A stretch of DNA of 64,000 nt from Terriglobia bacterium (GCA_009838515.1 VXRL01000080.1:89121-153120), one strand, 5' to 3'. Positions 53,577 to 63,402 are shown, numbered from the stretch's first letter. The notes: generated by a model from the sequence alone, not told the origin. A program made the numbers and translations.

Positions 53577-54827
53577 TCAGGGCGCGAGGAACAGCGGCCT
53601 GATGTGTCTCTCGTAGAGGTTCTCGGTCACGTTCTTGGAGATCGTCTCCTCGCACTCGCCGAGCATGCGGAGGTAGCGGTCGCCCATCTTGGCCGCGATC
53701 TTGTAACCCACATGGAGCAGCTGTCGCACGTGGGGGTTGAATTGCGGGCAGCTCTGGTCGTGCCGCAGCGCCGAGGTGTATTGGGCGGCATCCCAGCCGG
53801 CGACCTCTGCTGGGGCCGGAAGCTTGCCAGCGTCGATGTCGATGACGGCCGAGTATGGGGCGCACAGTGCCTCGCGTGCCTCGTAGGCCGCCGAGTAGAC
53901 GTCCTTGGCCAGCGCCAAGCCCTCGCCGCCACCCTCGGCCAGGCCGATCAGTTCTTCGAGCCAGTTGGTGCCCGCGGTCTTGACGTGGACGCCCGCCCCG
54001 AACTTGCGGGTGCCGCTGCGAATGGCGTCGTAGATCGAGAACTTGTCCGAGCCTGAGTGGACGCTGAGCTTTAGGCCTGCGGGCAGGCCGTACGCTCGCA
54101 CCGCGTGGCGGATGACGGCCATGTCGTCCGAGAACTCCTTGTTGAACTGGCCCGTGTCGCCGACATAATCGACGCCCTTGTTGAAGCGGCCCGTGAATTT
54201 CGGCGCGATTGTCTGAATCGGGATGCCCTCATCGGCTATGGCCGCGAGGATGACCAACAGTTCGGCAGGAGTCTGCGGACTGTCGGTCTCGTCCATTGAG
54301 ACCTCGGTGATGAAGTTCCCGCTGCCCTTGGCGGATTCGATGTGCCGGTAGATTCGACCCGCCTCTTGCACGGCGAAGAGGAACTGGGCAGCAGTGCGCT
54401 CGACGCTTTCCTGTGTGGTTTCAAAGGCCTCGTCGACGCCCTCGATTTCGATCTTGCCGATGAGTTCGGGATGGCCGCCGATCAAGGTGTCGACCGCCGC
54501 CCGCTCGGCGGGCTTTCCGATGGCATACGCGACGTCGAGCGTGAAGAAGTCGCTCGTGTCAACGTAGCCATCGACCGTGTCGAGGTTGATGTGGTCGGCA
54601 TCGACGTAGTAGGCCTTGCTCCAGCCCAGTTCGCGGACGGCCTCGTCCGCCGCAGCCCGCACGCTGGGGGGCTGGGTGCCGACGATGAGGTGCTCGCGGT
54701 GGGACTTGTTCCAAGTCGGGATCACCTCGATGCCTTGCTCCGCGGCCAGCATGCAGGCCCGCAGCTGCGGTCGCGCTTGGTGAGCGAATCTGTCACCGAC
54801 TCCAAAGGTATACTTTTCGATTTGCAT
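53577..54827 (-). CDS. uxaE: Tagaturonate epimerase (UxaE family)
   Basis: This 416-residue protein matches the UxaE family, which epimerises D-tagaturonate to D-fructuronate and bypasses the oxidoreductase route of galacturonate breakdown. Recognised blocks are MQIEKYTFGVGDRFAHQARPQLRA, IPTWNKSHREHLIVG, YYVDADHINLDTVDGYVDTSDFFTLDVAYAIG, NFITEVSMDETDSPQTP, and IAPKFTGRFNKGVDYVGD. The start ATG gives the family length. It complements uxaC at 35751-37157 in a hexuronate pathway. It is on the same strand as the ligase and amidohydrolase genes, 40 nt upstream of them. Confidence 0.78.
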   Translation of the reverse strand: MQIEKYTFGVGDRFAHQARPQLRACMLAAEQGIEVIPTWNKSHREHLIVGTQPPSVRAAADEAVRELGWSKAYYVDADHINLDTVDGYVDTSDFFTLDVAYAIGKPAERAAVDTLIGGHPELIGKIEIEGVDEAFETTQESVERTAAQFLFAVQEAGRIYRHIESAKGSGNFITEVSMDETDSPQTPAELLVILAAIADEGIPIQTIAPKFTGRFNKGVDYVGDTGQFNKEFSDDMAVIRHAVRAYGLPAGLKLSVHSGSDKFSIYDAIRSGTRKFGAGVHVKTAGTNWLEELIGLAEGGGEGLALAKDVYSAAYEAREALCAPYSAVIDIDAGKLPAPAEVAGWDAAQYTSALRHDQSCPQFNPHVRQLLHVGYKIAAKMGDRYLRMLGECEETISKNVTENLYERHIRPLFLAP

Positions 54828-55022
54828 TGCAGGGAAACCATCCGGGGACGATATGGGACTACGAGAGCTCGTCCGAGGCGGCTAGTGCCATCTTAGCGAA
54901 CACCCCCGCTGCTAGCCGGTAGTCGCTCGGTCGGATGCAGAGTCATCAAGCACCGGAAACGAGTGGCTGGCCATCCGAAGGTAGGCTCCGAAGCAGCCCG
55001 GGCTCAGCAGCGCCGACCAAGC

Positions 55023-56279
55023 CTACGAGAACGCGCCGAGCGGCTCGAACTCACCCTTCAGGATCGAGCGCGTGTCCGCATGCCCCATCCACTCGCCGAT
55101 CATGGTTGCGTACACCCGCCGGAAGTCTGTCGTCATCTTCAGATTGCCGGCATCGGTGTCGGTCAGGCTCGGCGTTGCGCCGTAGAACCCGCCCTTGACG
55201 CTCTCGCCGACCAAGAACATCGGCCCGGCCGTGCCGTGGTCTGTGCCCTCGCTGGCGTTTTCCTCGATGCGTCGGCCGAACTCGGTGAACACCATCAGCG
55301 AGACGTCGGCCGAGCGCCCGATGCGGCCCATGTCCAGCATGAATCCCCGGATCGCGTCGGCCGTGTACATCAGCAGCCGGGTGTGCAGGTCCGCCTGATG
55401 CACGTGCGTGTCGAAGGAGTTTCCGCGGTAGGCCACGTAATACACCTGTGTCGGCAGTCCGGCAGCGATCAGAGCCGCCACCTTGCGCAGATCGCTGGAA
55501 AGACCCCCGGCGATGCCGTAATCGACCGGCGTGCGATACGAACTCCAGGCGTCACGCACCAAGGCCCCGCTGTCCGCTGCATTGCGTGCGACCGAGCGCA
55601 GGAATGCCAGTGTCGGATTCTGCGATTCAGCGTTGAGATCAAAGGCTGCGATCGAGCGCTTTTCGATTTCCGACCCGGTTCGCCGTAGCTGCGCAGGCTC
55701 GGCGAAGACCAGTGGCGGGTGCAGCCTGCCTCTCACCGCCAGCGATTGCGAACTTCCTATATTCACGATCGCGTTGCGTGTGCCGGGGGCGGAGTAGGCG
55801 TCCGCGAATCTCCCGACCCATCCCAAGGTCTCGCCGCCGTTCGGCACGCCAGTGTGCCAAAAGCTCATGGATGAGAAGTGGGACAGGCTCGGGTCGGGAT
55901 AGCCGCACCCCTCTACCACGGCCAGCTTGCCGTCCTTGTACAGCCTCTCGAAGCCCACCAGCGACGGGTGGAACCCCGCCTCGTCGCTGATCTCAATGGC
56001 ATCTTTCCTGCGAATCCCGATGCGCGGGCGCACGCGGTAATACTCATCGTTGCGGTACGGAACGACGGTGTTGAGCCCGTCGTTGCCGCCGGTCAGTTCC
56101 ACCACGACCAGAATTCGTTCCGGATTCGATCCCGGCTTGCCTTCCAGCGTGTCCGCCGCGAGCGCATCTGAGGTCCAGCGGAGCAGGGCCGGCAGGCCTA
56201 GGCCGACACCAAGCCCGTTCAGACCCTGTCGCAAGAAATCTCGCCGCCGCGGTTCCTTGGATAAGTGACGCAGGTTCAT
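55023..56279 (-). CDS. DUF1501 family protein, Tat-exported, DUF1800 partner
   Basis: This 418-residue DUF1501 protein carries a twin-arginine signal (EPRRRDFLRQGLNGLGVGLGLPALLRWTSDALA). Family blocks include ILVVVELTGGNDGLNTVVPYRNDEYYRVRPRIGI, FSSMSFWHTGVPNGGETLGWVGRFAD, and VMVFTEFGRRIEENASEGTDHGTAGPMFLVGESVKGG. It lies 4 nt after the DUF1800 gene, a standard operon pair. It is a different subfamily from the DUF1501 at 1954-3408 (the latter is the PSD1 partner), so the window holds two types. Confidence 0.9.
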   Translation of the reverse strand: MNLRHLSKEPRRRDFLRQGLNGLGVGLGLPALLRWTSDALAADTLEGKPGSNPERILVVVELTGGNDGLNTVVPYRNDEYYRVRPRIGIRRKDAIEISDEAGFHPSLVGFERLYKDGKLAVVEGCGYPDPSLSHFSSMSFWHTGVPNGGETLGWVGRFADAYSAPGTRNAIVNIGSSQSLAVRGRLHPPLVFAEPAQLRRTGSEIEKRSIAAFDLNAESQNPTLAFLRSVARNAADSGALVRDAWSSYRTPVDYGIAGGLSSDLRKVAALIAAGLPTQVYYVAYRGNSFDTHVHQADLHTRLLMYTADAIRGFMLDMGRIGRSADVSLMVFTEFGRRIEENASEGTDHGTAGPMFLVGESVKGGFYGATPSLTDTDAGNLKMTTDFRRVYATMIGEWMGHADTRSILKGEFEPLGAFS

Positions 56280-56283
56280 GGTA

Positions 56284-58119
56284 TTACCCCACTTGGTATT
56301 CCGGGGAGCACAGTACGACGTACAAAACGCTCCGAAGCGCGGCTTCCAGCTCCGCCCGGTCGTCTCCTAGCGCCCGCGATCCGATCTGTTCTGTCAGCAG
56401 GTCGACCAGCTCCTGTCTGTCAGCGGCCGCCAGCGGCGTGCGCAGAAAGCGCTTCACCAGATGGTCGACCGCCTCGCTGGCATTCGCCGCACCGGACCCT
56501 CGCACGATCGCCGCGAGCTTGAAGTCGGCCGAGTGACGCGGTACGAGCTTGACCCGCTCGTATGCCAGCACATAGCCCCGGTAGCCCCCGTAGCGCGTGT
56601 TGTACTCCTCGTCAGCGTCGGCCAGCATGCTCGAACCCGAATCCCCCGAGCGGGTGGCGTTGGTGATGTTCATGCCCTGTGCCAGGCGCTGGGCCACGCG
56701 CGCGTAGATGCCCGGAAGGCGTCGTTCTGGATGCCCGAACGACTCCGAATCCTGCGGGAACAGCACGTCCCGCATGGAGTTGCCCCGCTCGAGCAGGGTC
56801 GCGGGGGTGATCCACGTGCGCCCCCCGGACCAGCCAGCCACGTTGGGGGGATAGAGCAGCGCCTGGCCCAATCTTCGCGATTGCGCGTTGAAGTCCGGAA
56901 TCGTGGGAGCCCCCGAGAGTCCCAGCTTGCGGTAGGTGGAAACGAGGAGCTGGACCGGGCTCTTAATCTGAGTGGCTACCGACGGGTCGCTATAGAAGTC
57001 GCGGGAAAGGAAGATCGCCCCGAGCAGCGGCTTGAGTTCGTAGTCCGCTTCGCGGAAGACACGCGCCAGACGGGTCTTGGTGGTTGCGGACAGGTCTTCC
57101 CGCACGAAGAAGCGGTAGAGCTTCGAGGATACGAATTCCGCCGTCACGGGCTGGGCCAAGATGATGTCGACGATGTCATCCCCGCCGAAGGCACCGCGCT
57201 GCCCCAAGAATTCCTTCGTGCCGTCGTCGTGCTTGTCCCGGTCGAATCGGAATTCGACTGCGTCGTTCGTCCAGCCGGTGAATGCGCGGGAGGCTTCGCG
57301 GATGTCGCGCTCGGTGTAGTTTCCGACGCCCATGGTGAACAGTTCCAGCAACTCCCTTCCAAAGTTCTCGTTGGGATGGTCCTTGATGTTTTGCCCGTTG
57401 TCCAGGTACACCAGCATTGCTGGATCGCGCATCACCGCCATCAATAGGTCGCGGAAGTTTCCGGTGGCGTGCTCTCGCAGCGTACGGTTCTGGCGCAGGA
57501 GCTTCCGATAGTCGCGCACCTTGGTCTCCGAGGTGGCGAAGTGCCCGTGCCAGAACAGAGTCATCTTCTCTTCTAGCGGGCGTGGTGTTGCCACCATGCG
57601 ATCGCCCCACCAAAGCGCCAGGCGGCGGGTCTCTAGCGCGTTGGCGCGCAATCCGTAGAAGAACTTGTCCACCACGGGCTGCAGCCGACGGGTCGATCCC
57701 GGGGGCAGCACGTCCACGCCCAAGGCACGCCCCTCGGCCCGTGCGATCCGCACCGCTTCCGCCCGGCTCGGCGGGAACGGGTCCATGCCGCCGTCCCACA
57801 CGCTCGACTCGTCGAAGTCCTCCAGCGCCGGTGCATCGATGCCCTCGTAGTTGACGACGCGGTCTATCGCTTCGGCCACGGGCATGTCAGCCAGTGCTTG
57901 GATTTCTTGCGGGGTGCCGCCAAAGCCCGCTCGCTCCAACAAGTGCCCGGCCAGATCGTAGTTCCACTCAGCTTGGCTGATCGCGGTCAGGTCGTCGACC
58001 CAGCTGGTCGCTGGCAGGTTTTCCGATCCTGCCAGCGCAGGAATCCACAACAGAGTTCCTGCCAGACTCGCCCGAATTATTGGTGCGCAGATGCGCCGAT
58101 ACCCATCGCTGCTCTGCAT
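56284..58119 (-). CDS. DUF1800 family protein, exported
   Basis: This 611-residue protein has a signal peptide (residues 10-32, ASLAGTLLWIPALAG). DUF1800 fills the rest: AGHLLERAGFGGTPQEIQALADMPVAEAIDRVVNY, RLALWWGDRMVATPRPLEEKMTLFWHGHFATSETKVRDYRKLL, and DIREASRAFTGWTNDAVEFRF. It precedes the DUF1501 gene by 4 nt. The pair occurs in many environmental bacteria and is thought to act in the envelope; the function is not known. Length and order are normal. Confidence 0.9.
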   Translation of the reverse strand: MQSSDGYRRICAPIIRASLAGTLLWIPALAGSENLPATSWVDDLTAISQAEWNYDLAGHLLERAGFGGTPQEIQALADMPVAEAIDRVVNYEGIDAPALEDFDESSVWDGGMDPFPPSRAEAVRIARAEGRALGVDVLPPGSTRRLQPVVDKFFYGLRANALETRRLALWWGDRMVATPRPLEEKMTLFWHGHFATSETKVRDYRKLLRQNRTLREHATGNFRDLLMAVMRDPAMLVYLDNGQNIKDHPNENFGRELLELFTMGVGNYTERDIREASRAFTGWTNDAVEFRFDRDKHDDGTKEFLGQRGAFGGDDIVDIILAQPVTAEFVSSKLYRFFVREDLSATTKTRLARVFREADYELKPLLGAIFLSRDFYSDPSVATQIKSPVQLLVSTYRKLGLSGAPTIPDFNAQSRRLGQALLYPPNVAGWSGGRTWITPATLLERGNSMRDVLFPQDSESFGHPERRLPGIYARVAQRLAQGMNITNATRSGDSGSSMLADADEEYNTRYGGYRGYVLAYERVKLVPRHSADFKLAAIVRGSGAANASEAVDHLVKRFLRTPLAAADRQELVDLLTEQIGSRALGDDRAELEAALRSVLYVVLCSPEYQVG

Positions 58120-58464
58120 GCGCGTCGCACCTAGCCGGTGGAGGAAACTTCCACCTGCTCAATCGTAGCTTAATTGTGTCGCGTTTGGATGGCTCGCAAG
58201 CCCGTTTCAGCGCTCGCTGCCCAGCGGGATTCCTTGAGCGCGGGATAGTGAAATCTGTGCCCGCGGCTTCGCGCAGTCCTCTTCCAAACGGCGGGCCAAG
58301 CATAGCGGCGAATGGGTTGGGCTTCGGTGTGGTGAGATGAATCCCAGGCGTCCCCGCTTGGCCGCACCAGATCGCCTTGAGAATGCTTGCGATCAGCTCT
58401 TGACAGGGACATCCATAAAAGATATTGAGTCTTGATATCAATACTTGATATATATTGGGTAGTT
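58120..58464 (+). promoter_or_regulatory. Divergent region DUF1800/mazEF with TTGACA and palindromic operator
   Basis: No gene is supported in this 345-bp stretch. Toward its end lies TTGACA (58400-58405), with TATTGA at the right spacing (58423-58428), a weak -10. A perfect 10-bp palindrome TTGATATCAA occupies 58432-58441, and a second half-site TTGATAT starts at 58445. The track's antitoxin start (58432, TTG) falls inside this palindrome and is therefore unlikely. The layout fits autorepression of the toxin-antitoxin operon. Confidence 0.55.
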
Positions 58465-58701
58465 ATGCCGGCGATCTCCCTGAAGCTCTCGGAACGATTA
58501 CTCGCTACGTCCGGTGAGTGTGCCGCAGCCCTGCAGTTGTCGCGTGCCGAGTACACTCGCCAGGCGCTAGAGCGCATGAACCGCCACACGCGGGCCCACC
58601 TACGCGCACAGCGGCTTCGGGCTGCCTCTCGCCGGGTCCGCCAGGAGAGCAGCCGCATCAACGCCGAGTTCGACGCCATCGAAGGGGACGTCAATGCCTG
58701 A
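58465..58701 (+). CDS. MazE-like ribbon-helix-helix antitoxin
   Basis: This 78-residue protein starts at ATG 58465. The N-terminal strand and helices (MPAISLKLSERLLATSGECAAALQLSRAEYTRQALERMNR) fit a ribbon-helix-helix DNA-binding domain, and the charged C-terminal helix (QRLRAASRRVRQESSRINAEFDAIEGD) would neutralise the toxin. It overlaps the MazF-like gene by 8 nt. The palindrome 24 nt upstream is its probable operator. Confidence 0.75.
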   Translation: MPAISLKLSERLLATSGECAAALQLSRAEYTRQALERMNRHTRAHLRAQRLRAASRRVRQESSRINAEFDAIEGDVNA

Positions 58702-59044
58702 GCGCGGTGATGTGTGGATCGCGGATCTGAATCCGCGGAGCGGAACCGAGCCCGGGAAAGCCCGCCCCGTGCTGATCGTGCAGGCCCAGGCGTTGCTGGA
58801 CGCAGAGCATCCGTCGACTCTCGTGACTCCGCTTACGACTCGCTTGGTGGATGAGGCCGAGCCGCTGCGGATCAGGGTCCCGGCGGCGGGAGATCTGCGG
58901 CAGGATTCGGACGTGCTGATCGATCAACTGCGTGCGATCGACAACCGCCGACTGGTTCGTGGGCCACTCACTCAGGTGGGCGGGCACCTGATGACTAGAG
59001 TGGGAGAGGCCTTGCTCGAGGTCCTCGACTTGGCCAAGGACTGA
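58694..59044 (+). CDS. MazF/PemK-family endoribonuclease toxin
   Basis: This 116-residue toxin of the type II MazEF family cuts mRNA or tRNA at specific short sites. Conserved blocks are MPERGDVWIADLNPRSGTEPGKARPVLIVQ (with the catalytic-region Arg), STLVTPLTTRLVDEAEPLRIRVPA, and LIDQLRAIDNRRLVRGPLTQVGG. All look intact, and the start overlaps the antitoxin stop. The cleavage site cannot be predicted from sequence. Confidence 0.9.
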   Translation: MPERGDVWIADLNPRSGTEPGKARPVLIVQAQALLDAEHPSTLVTPLTTRLVDEAEPLRIRVPAAGDLRQDSDVLIDQLRAIDNRRLVRGPLTQVGGHLMTRVGEALLEVLDLAKD

Positions 59045-59292
59045 ACGCTGGGAACGTGCGCAGCTTGGGCGGGAGCCCGCGGATCCGAGTTTCCAAGGAC
59101 TGAGGTCTGCGGACACCTTGGTGGTCCGGCCTTCGCGCCTCTCGGATGCGTTCGGCCGAGACGTTACGGGCGGCGAGTAGCCCGTGGTCCGAACCTCGTG
59201 ACCCGTGCGCTTCGGCACCATGCGAGACAAGGCACGGCGCCCGGCGTCTGACCTGGTGCCTCGCCAACCGCGGATTGGCTCGCTCCTTCCTT

Positions 59293-60534
59293 CTATCCGT
59301 CGGTGATTTCCCGCGTGTCTGGATTGAAGACCTTGCGCGTTCCGCTCCAAAGCGAATCGGTGGCCATGATGCCTGCGATCGAATGTCCGTAGCCCGCTTC
59401 GACCGGCGCGTAGACCGCGTCGCGTTCTCGTCGCCGAATCGCGTCGAGCCAGTTGGCCATGTGGTGATCGCTTGGCTTCTCAGGGACCTCTTGTTCGTCG
59501 GGGAGCGCGTCCGGATGCTCGCTGCCGTCTCCGGACACCCGCCAGGTGTCTTCGACTTCCAGCATTCCCAACGTGCCCAGCACATGCGTGGCCCTGCCGC
59601 CCTTCGTGCTGAGGCAGACGGAGAAACTTGCCGGGAACTTCTTGTCACCGTGACCATACTCGAGAGCGACTTGAACCGTGTCGGGGTTTTCGCGGTAGTC
59701 GTGATAGCGATACAGGCCTCCGTGCGCCATGAGACTTGCCGGATAGAGTTCGCCAGTCAGCATGTGAACCACGTCGATGCCGTGGGACATCCACTGGTCG
59801 ATGATCGCGCTCGAGAAGTCCCGGAACAGCCGGAACGAGCGATAGATCTTCGGATCGAACGGCCGGTGCGGCTTCCCCATCAGGAACGCCTCCCAGTTGA
59901 TATCGCTCTCTTTCACCGAATCGAGGTCTTCCTGAGACTTGGCCCAGCGGTAAGGGCTGTACATGTTCCAGACCACGTCCGCCTTGACGATTTCTCCGAT
60001 GCGGCCTTCCCTGACAATATCGGCGGCGGACCGGTAGCGAGGGAAACTTCGCCGCTGGGTGCCCACTTGGATCACGCGGTCTGATCTCTCGGCTGTCTCG
60101 AGTGCCTCGTTGACTTCCGATAGCACGTTGCCCATAGGCTTCTCGACATAGACATCTTTGCCAGCCTTCAAGGCGGCCGTCATCATCTTGGCGTGCGTAT
60201 GATCAGGCGTGGCGATCATGACCGCGTCGAGTTCTTGGTCCGCCAGCATGTCCTCGAAATGGCCGTACGATTTCGGCTTGGCACCGTAGGACTCGCCCAC
60301 CAGCTTGGCTGCTGCCTCGAGGTGCCTGGTCCAGGTGTCGCAGACCGCTCCGACCCGGGCGTTGTACTTGCTGCCGTATTCGATGCATTGCTTGGTCAGC
60401 TGCATGCCCCGCACACCAGGGCCAATGATGCCGACCTGGATGCGATCATTGGCGCCTTGGGAGGTCGCGGGCCCTCGTGTCGTGGCGAGCGCCAAGCCGG
60501 CGGAGGAAGTTCTGAGGAAATTGCGGCGGTTCAT
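59293..60534 (-). CDS. Gfo/Idh/MocA family oxidoreductase, Tat-exported
   Basis: The track ORF starts at 60657; ATG 60534 gives a 413-residue protein with a twin-arginine-type signal (MNRRNFLRTSSAGLALA). The Rossmann fold (QVGIIGPGVRGMQLTKQ) and the catalytic-lysine region (DVYVEKPMGNVLSEV) are clear, as is the ATPDHTHAKMMTAALKAG block. This oxidoreductase family acts on sugars or inositol-type compounds with NAD(P). The export signal suggests a periplasmic glycoside-type oxidoreductase of the kind frequent in Acidobacteriota and Planctomycetota. The substrate is unknown. Confidence 0.88.
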   Translation of the reverse strand: MNRRNFLRTSSAGLALATTRGPATSQGANDRIQVGIIGPGVRGMQLTKQCIEYGSKYNARVGAVCDTWTRHLEAAAKLVGESYGAKPKSYGHFEDMLADQELDAVMIATPDHTHAKMMTAALKAGKDVYVEKPMGNVLSEVNEALETAERSDRVIQVGTQRRSFPRYRSAADIVREGRIGEIVKADVVWNMYSPYRWAKSQEDLDSVKESDINWEAFLMGKPHRPFDPKIYRSFRLFRDFSSAIIDQWMSHGIDVVHMLTGELYPASLMAHGGLYRYHDYRENPDTVQVALEYGHGDKKFPASFSVCLSTKGGRATHVLGTLGMLEVEDTWRVSGDGSEHPDALPDEQEVPEKPSDHHMANWLDAIRRRERDAVYAPVEAGYGHSIAGIMATDSLWSGTRKVFNPDTREITDG

Positions 60535-60805
60535 GGGGATTCGTGCATTATTGTGCCTGATCCGCTTCGTGGAAGCGCGCTCACAGTCGCGGCTGTGTGA
60601 TCGTATGGCGAGTAGACGCGCGTCCGGCCCGGCTGCTTCGCACCGTCCCTCGGTCATGCACGATCACTCTGCGGAAGCAACCACTTGCTAGCCGGGGGGC
60701 GTGGATCGCAATCCGGTCGCCGGCCGGATTTCGTGTGCCGTCTATAATTCTCCTTCTGAATCGCGGTAATTGGGTCGGGGCGCCAATGGCGAGGATCGGG
60801 GATTG

Positions 60806-61993
60806 ATGGCGGGTGTACTTGACGGCGTGCGCGTTGTCGACTTCGGGCGGTATATCGCCGGTCCGTGGTGTGCGGCGCTGCTGGGTGACTTCGGGGCAGA
60901 CGTGATTCGGGTCGAGAAGGTCGAGGGCGGAGAGGACCGCTTCATCAGCCAGATCAGCCGCGAGGACTGCAGCGGCGCGATGTACCTCCAAGTCAACCGC
61001 AACAAGCGCTGCCTCACTCTCGATCCCACCACCGAGGCGGGCAGGGAAGTGCAACGTCGGCTCGTGGCGACCGCCGACGTCGTGGTCGCCAACATGCCGC
61101 AGCGCGCTCTCGAGAAGCTCGGACTTGACTACGCCGCGCTAAGCGCCATCCGTCCCGATGTGATCCTAGTCTCGAACACTTGTTTCGGAAACGCCGGCCC
61201 GTACGCGGCCAAGCTCGGATTCGACGGTCTGGCCCAGGCGATGTGCGGGAACATGCATCTCAGCGGCACGCCGGAAGAGCCGATGAAATCCTACGCTCCG
61301 TGGGTCGACTTCGGCACTGCCGCGCTGTGCGCCCTCGGCACTGTCGTCGCCCTGATGGCGCGCCAACAGACCGGTCGGGGTCAGGAAGTGCAAGGTGCTC
61401 TGCTGATGACAGCGCTAACCACTGCCAGCCCGGCCCTGATCGAGCAGGCCGTCAACAAGCCTGATCGCGTGGCGACCGGTAACCGCGGCCAGCTCAATGC
61501 TCCGTCCGACGTGTTCGAGACGCAGGATGGTCGCATCATGATCTTGGTCACTGGAACGCCCATGTACGCCCGCTGGGCGAAGTTTCTCGGCGAGCCGCAT
61601 TGGCTCGACGACGAGCGTTTCCAAACGGACGATTCCAGGGGGGAGCATGGCGAGATCTTCAGTGCGCGCATGGCGGAGTGGTGCGCTAGTAGGACCACCG
61701 AGCAGGCGCTCGCGGAGTTAGAGGCAGCGCGAGTGCCAGCCGGACCCGTCTACACGCCCCAGCAGGCCTTAGACGATCCCCAGGTCAGGGCGAGTGGGTT
61801 TCTCGAGGAGTTCGCCTATCCTGGCGCCCCTGCCCCGGCGCCGCTCGTGCCGACGCCGGTGCGGCTCGCCGACACGCCGGGCGGGATTCGCCGACGCGCG
61901 CCTCAGCTGGGCGAGCATACGGGCGAGATCTTGGCGGAACTTGGCTACGCACCGGACGAAGTGGGGCGCTTGCGGGCCGTGCGCGTGGTCTAG
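60806..61993 (+). CDS. Class III CoA transferase (CaiB/BaiF family)
   Basis: The protein has about 395 residues from ATG 60806 (the track start at 60770 adds 12 unsupported residues). The N-terminal block DGVRVVDFGRYIAGPWCAALLGDFGADVIRVEKVEGG and the catalytic-Asp region SYAPWVDFGTAALCALGTVVALMARQQTGRGQEV are typical. The C-terminal GIRRRAPQLGEHTGEILAELGY is the family tail. It transfers CoA between acyl donors and acceptors; the substrate is unknown. TATAAT lies at 60743-60748 without an obvious -35. Its stop overlaps the convergent hisS stop by 4 nt. Confidence 0.9.
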   Translation: MAGVLDGVRVVDFGRYIAGPWCAALLGDFGADVIRVEKVEGGEDRFISQISREDCSGAMYLQVNRNKRCLTLDPTTEAGREVQRRLVATADVVVANMPQRALEKLGLDYAALSAIRPDVILVSNTCFGNAGPYAAKLGFDGLAQAMCGNMHLSGTPEEPMKSYAPWVDFGTAALCALGTVVALMARQQTGRGQEVQGALLMTALTTASPALIEQAVNKPDRVATGNRGQLNAPSDVFETQDGRIMILVTGTPMYARWAKFLGEPHWLDDERFQTDDSRGEHGEIFSARMAEWCASRTTEQALAELEAARVPAGPVYTPQQALDDPQVRASGFLEEFAYPGAPAPAPLVPTPVRLADTPGGIRRRAPQLGEHTGEILAELGYAPDEVGRLRAVRVV

Positions 61994-63402
61994 TCGCGAC
62001 CCAACAGGGAAGCGAGCGTTTGGACTATGTCCGCCCGAGCGACCTCGCGCTGGCCGAAGCGGGCTGCTTTCCAGTCCTCGTGTTGATCGATTGCGGCGCC
62101 TGCTTGGTGAGCGACCTCCATCTGCTTGAGGGTTACGACCCCCCGCTCGGCCTCGTCGCCGCCCATTAGGACCGCGTACGGGATGCCGAGTCTGTCGGCG
62201 CGCTTGAGCTGCTTTCCGAGCCTGCCGGAACCCACGTGGATCTCGGTGTGAATCCCGGCTCGGCGCAGTTCGAAGGCGAGTTGCAGGCACTCTTGCCTCA
62301 GGGCGCCGTCCATCACCGTCACTAGCACCTCGGCGGGGGTCTTGGCTGACCGGACCTTGCCGAGATGCTCCATGGCAGCCAAGATGCGGTCCACTCCTAG
62401 CGAAGCCCCGGTCGCGGGGATGGGCGGGCCTCCGAAGCGGGCGACCAAGTTGTCGTAGCGCCCCCCGCCGAAAACTGACCCGAACTGGGGCGCGTCCAGC
62501 AACACGGCCTCGAAGACCGGGCCGGTGTAGTACGCCAAGCCGCGCGCGATGCTCACGTCCAGAGCCACGCGATCACTGCCGTAACCTAGCGCGTCGAGGT
62601 CTGACGAGATGCTCTCGATCACATCGAGCTGCTCCGCGCTCGTCTCCACGTGCCGGAACAGCGAGCGCAGCTGCCGCAGGACATCCCCTCGGCTGGTGCC
62701 AGTGATCGACAGAAACTGCTCGATGGAGGCGACTTGACGGTCGCTGAGCCCTACTCCGCGGATGGTATCCCCGGACTCGTCTCGATAGCCGTGCGTGAGC
62801 TCGAGCTTGACCTTTTCGGCCCCGATCTTCTCGAGCTTGTCGAGCACGCGGAAGACGTCTTCGGCCCGGTCTGCGCCGATGGACGCGTGCTGCAGCAAGA
62901 GGTTCAGGACTTCCCGGCTGGAAAATCGCACTTGGTACGGCCCGACGTCGATGGCGCCGAGCGAGTCGCAGATGGCGGCGATGATCTCGGTGTCGGCCGT
63001 GCCGCAGGGTGCGCCGACCGCATCAAGGTCGAATTGGGTGAACTGCCGGTAGCGTCCCGGGTGGGGCTTGTCTGCCCGCCACACCTGGGCGACTTGGTAG
63101 CGCCTGAACGGCAGCGTGACCTCCGGGTACTGGCTCACAACCCTGGAAAGCGGAACCGTGAGGTCAAAGCGTAGGCCGAGTTCTTCGTCCTCGGGGTTCG
63201 AGACTCGGAAAATTGACTGCTGCGCTTCCTGGCCGGCCGAGCCCGAGAGCACTTCGAGATACTCGATCGCAGGCGTGTCGAGGGGTGCGAAACCGTAGGT
63301 TTCGTAGACTTTGCGAACCGTGTCGATCAGGCGCTGGCGTGCCAGCATCATATCGGGCAGCAAGTCGCGCAAGCCTCGCGACAGCCTTGGCTTGATGCTC
63401 AT
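61990..63402 (-). CDS. hisS: Histidyl-tRNA synthetase
   Basis: This 470-residue class II aminoacyl-tRNA synthetase charges tRNA-His. Motif 1 region is GLRDLLPDMMLARQRLIDTVRKVYETYGF; motif 2 LPFRRYQVAQVWRADKPHPGRYRQFTQFDLDAVG; the histidine-binding loop ARGLAYYTGPVFE; motif 3 GASLGVDRIL. The anticodon-binding domain closes the protein (VLVTVMDGALRQECLQLAFELRRAGI...). The start ATG has GGAG 11 nt upstream. Single-copy housekeeping gene, normal length. Confidence 0.96.
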   Translation of the reverse strand: MSIKPRLSRGLRDLLPDMMLARQRLIDTVRKVYETYGFAPLDTPAIEYLEVLSGSAGQEAQQSIFRVSNPEDEELGLRFDLTVPLSRVVSQYPEVTLPFRRYQVAQVWRADKPHPGRYRQFTQFDLDAVGAPCGTADTEIIAAICDSLGAIDVGPYQVRFSSREVLNLLLQHASIGADRAEDVFRVLDKLEKIGAEKVKLELTHGYRDESGDTIRGVGLSDRQVASIEQFLSITGTSRGDVLRQLRSLFRHVETSAEQLDVIESISSDLDALGYGSDRVALDVSIARGLAYYTGPVFEAVLLDAPQFGSVFGGGRYDNLVARFGGPPIPATGASLGVDRILAAMEHLGKVRSAKTPAEVLVTVMDGALRQECLQLAFELRRAGIHTEIHVGSGRLGKQLKRADRLGIPYAVLMGGDEAERGVVTLKQMEVAHQAGAAIDQHEDWKAARFGQREVARADIVQTLASLLGRD

